Of a stretch of 62,276 nucleotides of DNA, positions 62,273 through 62,276 are shown one piece after another. The notes beneath the pieces were generated by a model, which did not search any database, was not told where the DNA came from, and saw only the letters and a program-made list of their open reading frames with translations. The position numbers and the translations under genes are program-made. The stretch's first letter is position 1; the number at the start of each line of letters is the position of its first letter. This DNA is from Candidatus Gastranaerophilales bacterium (GTDB lineage Bacteria; Cyanobacteriota; Vampirovibrionia; Gastranaerophilales; JAILCC01). The DNA is taken from contig JAQVHS010000011.1 of assembly GCA_028696075.1 (NCBI GenBank), forward strand, positions 1 to 62,276. Direction: 5' to 3'.

Positions 62273-62276
62273 TTAT

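Overview
The window is a compact, AT-rich bacterial chromosome segment. The best lineage reading is a gut-type, fermentative, Gram-negative relative of Cyanobacteria (Vampirovibrionia/Melainabacteria, order Gastranaerophilales); this is inferred from gene content and order, not from a marker tree. The main evidence is the ATP synthase operon, which runs a, c, b-prime, b, delta, alpha, gamma with no beta or epsilon genes. That split operon with two b-type genes is the cyanobacterial arrangement. Anaerobic life is indicated by pyruvate:ferredoxin oxidoreductase, AdhE, an FprA-type flavodiiron protein and a reverse rubrerythrin. LpxA, UppP, GlmU and Alr indicate an outer membrane and peptidoglycan, and a FliA/WhiG-type sigma factor next to a PilZ protein suggests motility or c-di-GMP control.

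Layout. 1-12 kb: the 3' part of the PFOR gene, a lipoprotein S41 protease, Map, a SpeE-like enzyme, a kinase-rimM-trmD-uppP operon, pyrF, an M14 peptidase and recO. 12-16 kb: adhE followed by rex, with two matching Rex-like palindromes in front of adhE. 16-26 kb: SMR and MFS transporters, galE, a two-CDGSH protein, a flavodoxin-fold reductase, the flavodiiron protein, alr, cimA and a SpoIID-domain protein. 26-32 kb: lineage-type hypotheticals, a stand-alone TOPRIM protein, an orphan histidine kinase and a secreted carbonic anhydrase. 32-40 kb: tgt, ndk, a pair of RWYD-repeat proteins, acpS, a YitT protein, yebC, an EnvC-like peptidase, fba and leuD. 40-49.5 kb: an oligopeptide-type ABC importer without ATPase genes, the sigma factor cluster, the PilZ protein, prs and glmU. 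50-51 kb: tRNA-Met(CAU) followed by three tandem 131-bp units built around the tRNA 3' end, then a small helical ORF divergent from an XRE regulator. 51-57 kb: the ATP synthase operon ending in a YkgJ protein. 57-62.3 kb: a membrane-anchored amidohydrolase, a histidine phosphatase, punA, a protein with three near-identical 33-residue repeats, an HNH protein, lpxA and the reverse rubrerythrin.

How the genes fit together. PFOR and AdhE form the acetyl-CoA and ethanol branch of fermentation, and Rex would tune AdhE to the NADH/NAD ratio. The flavodiiron protein, rubrerythrin, CDGSH protein and flavodoxin-fold reductase look like an oxygen and redox defence set scattered over the window. CimA and LeuD fit a citramalate route to isoleucine. 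The most unusual features are the tRNA-anchored tandem array, the RWYD-repeat pair, the TOPRIM-only protein, the repeat-protein/HNH neighbourhood and a 35-residue membrane peptide gene.
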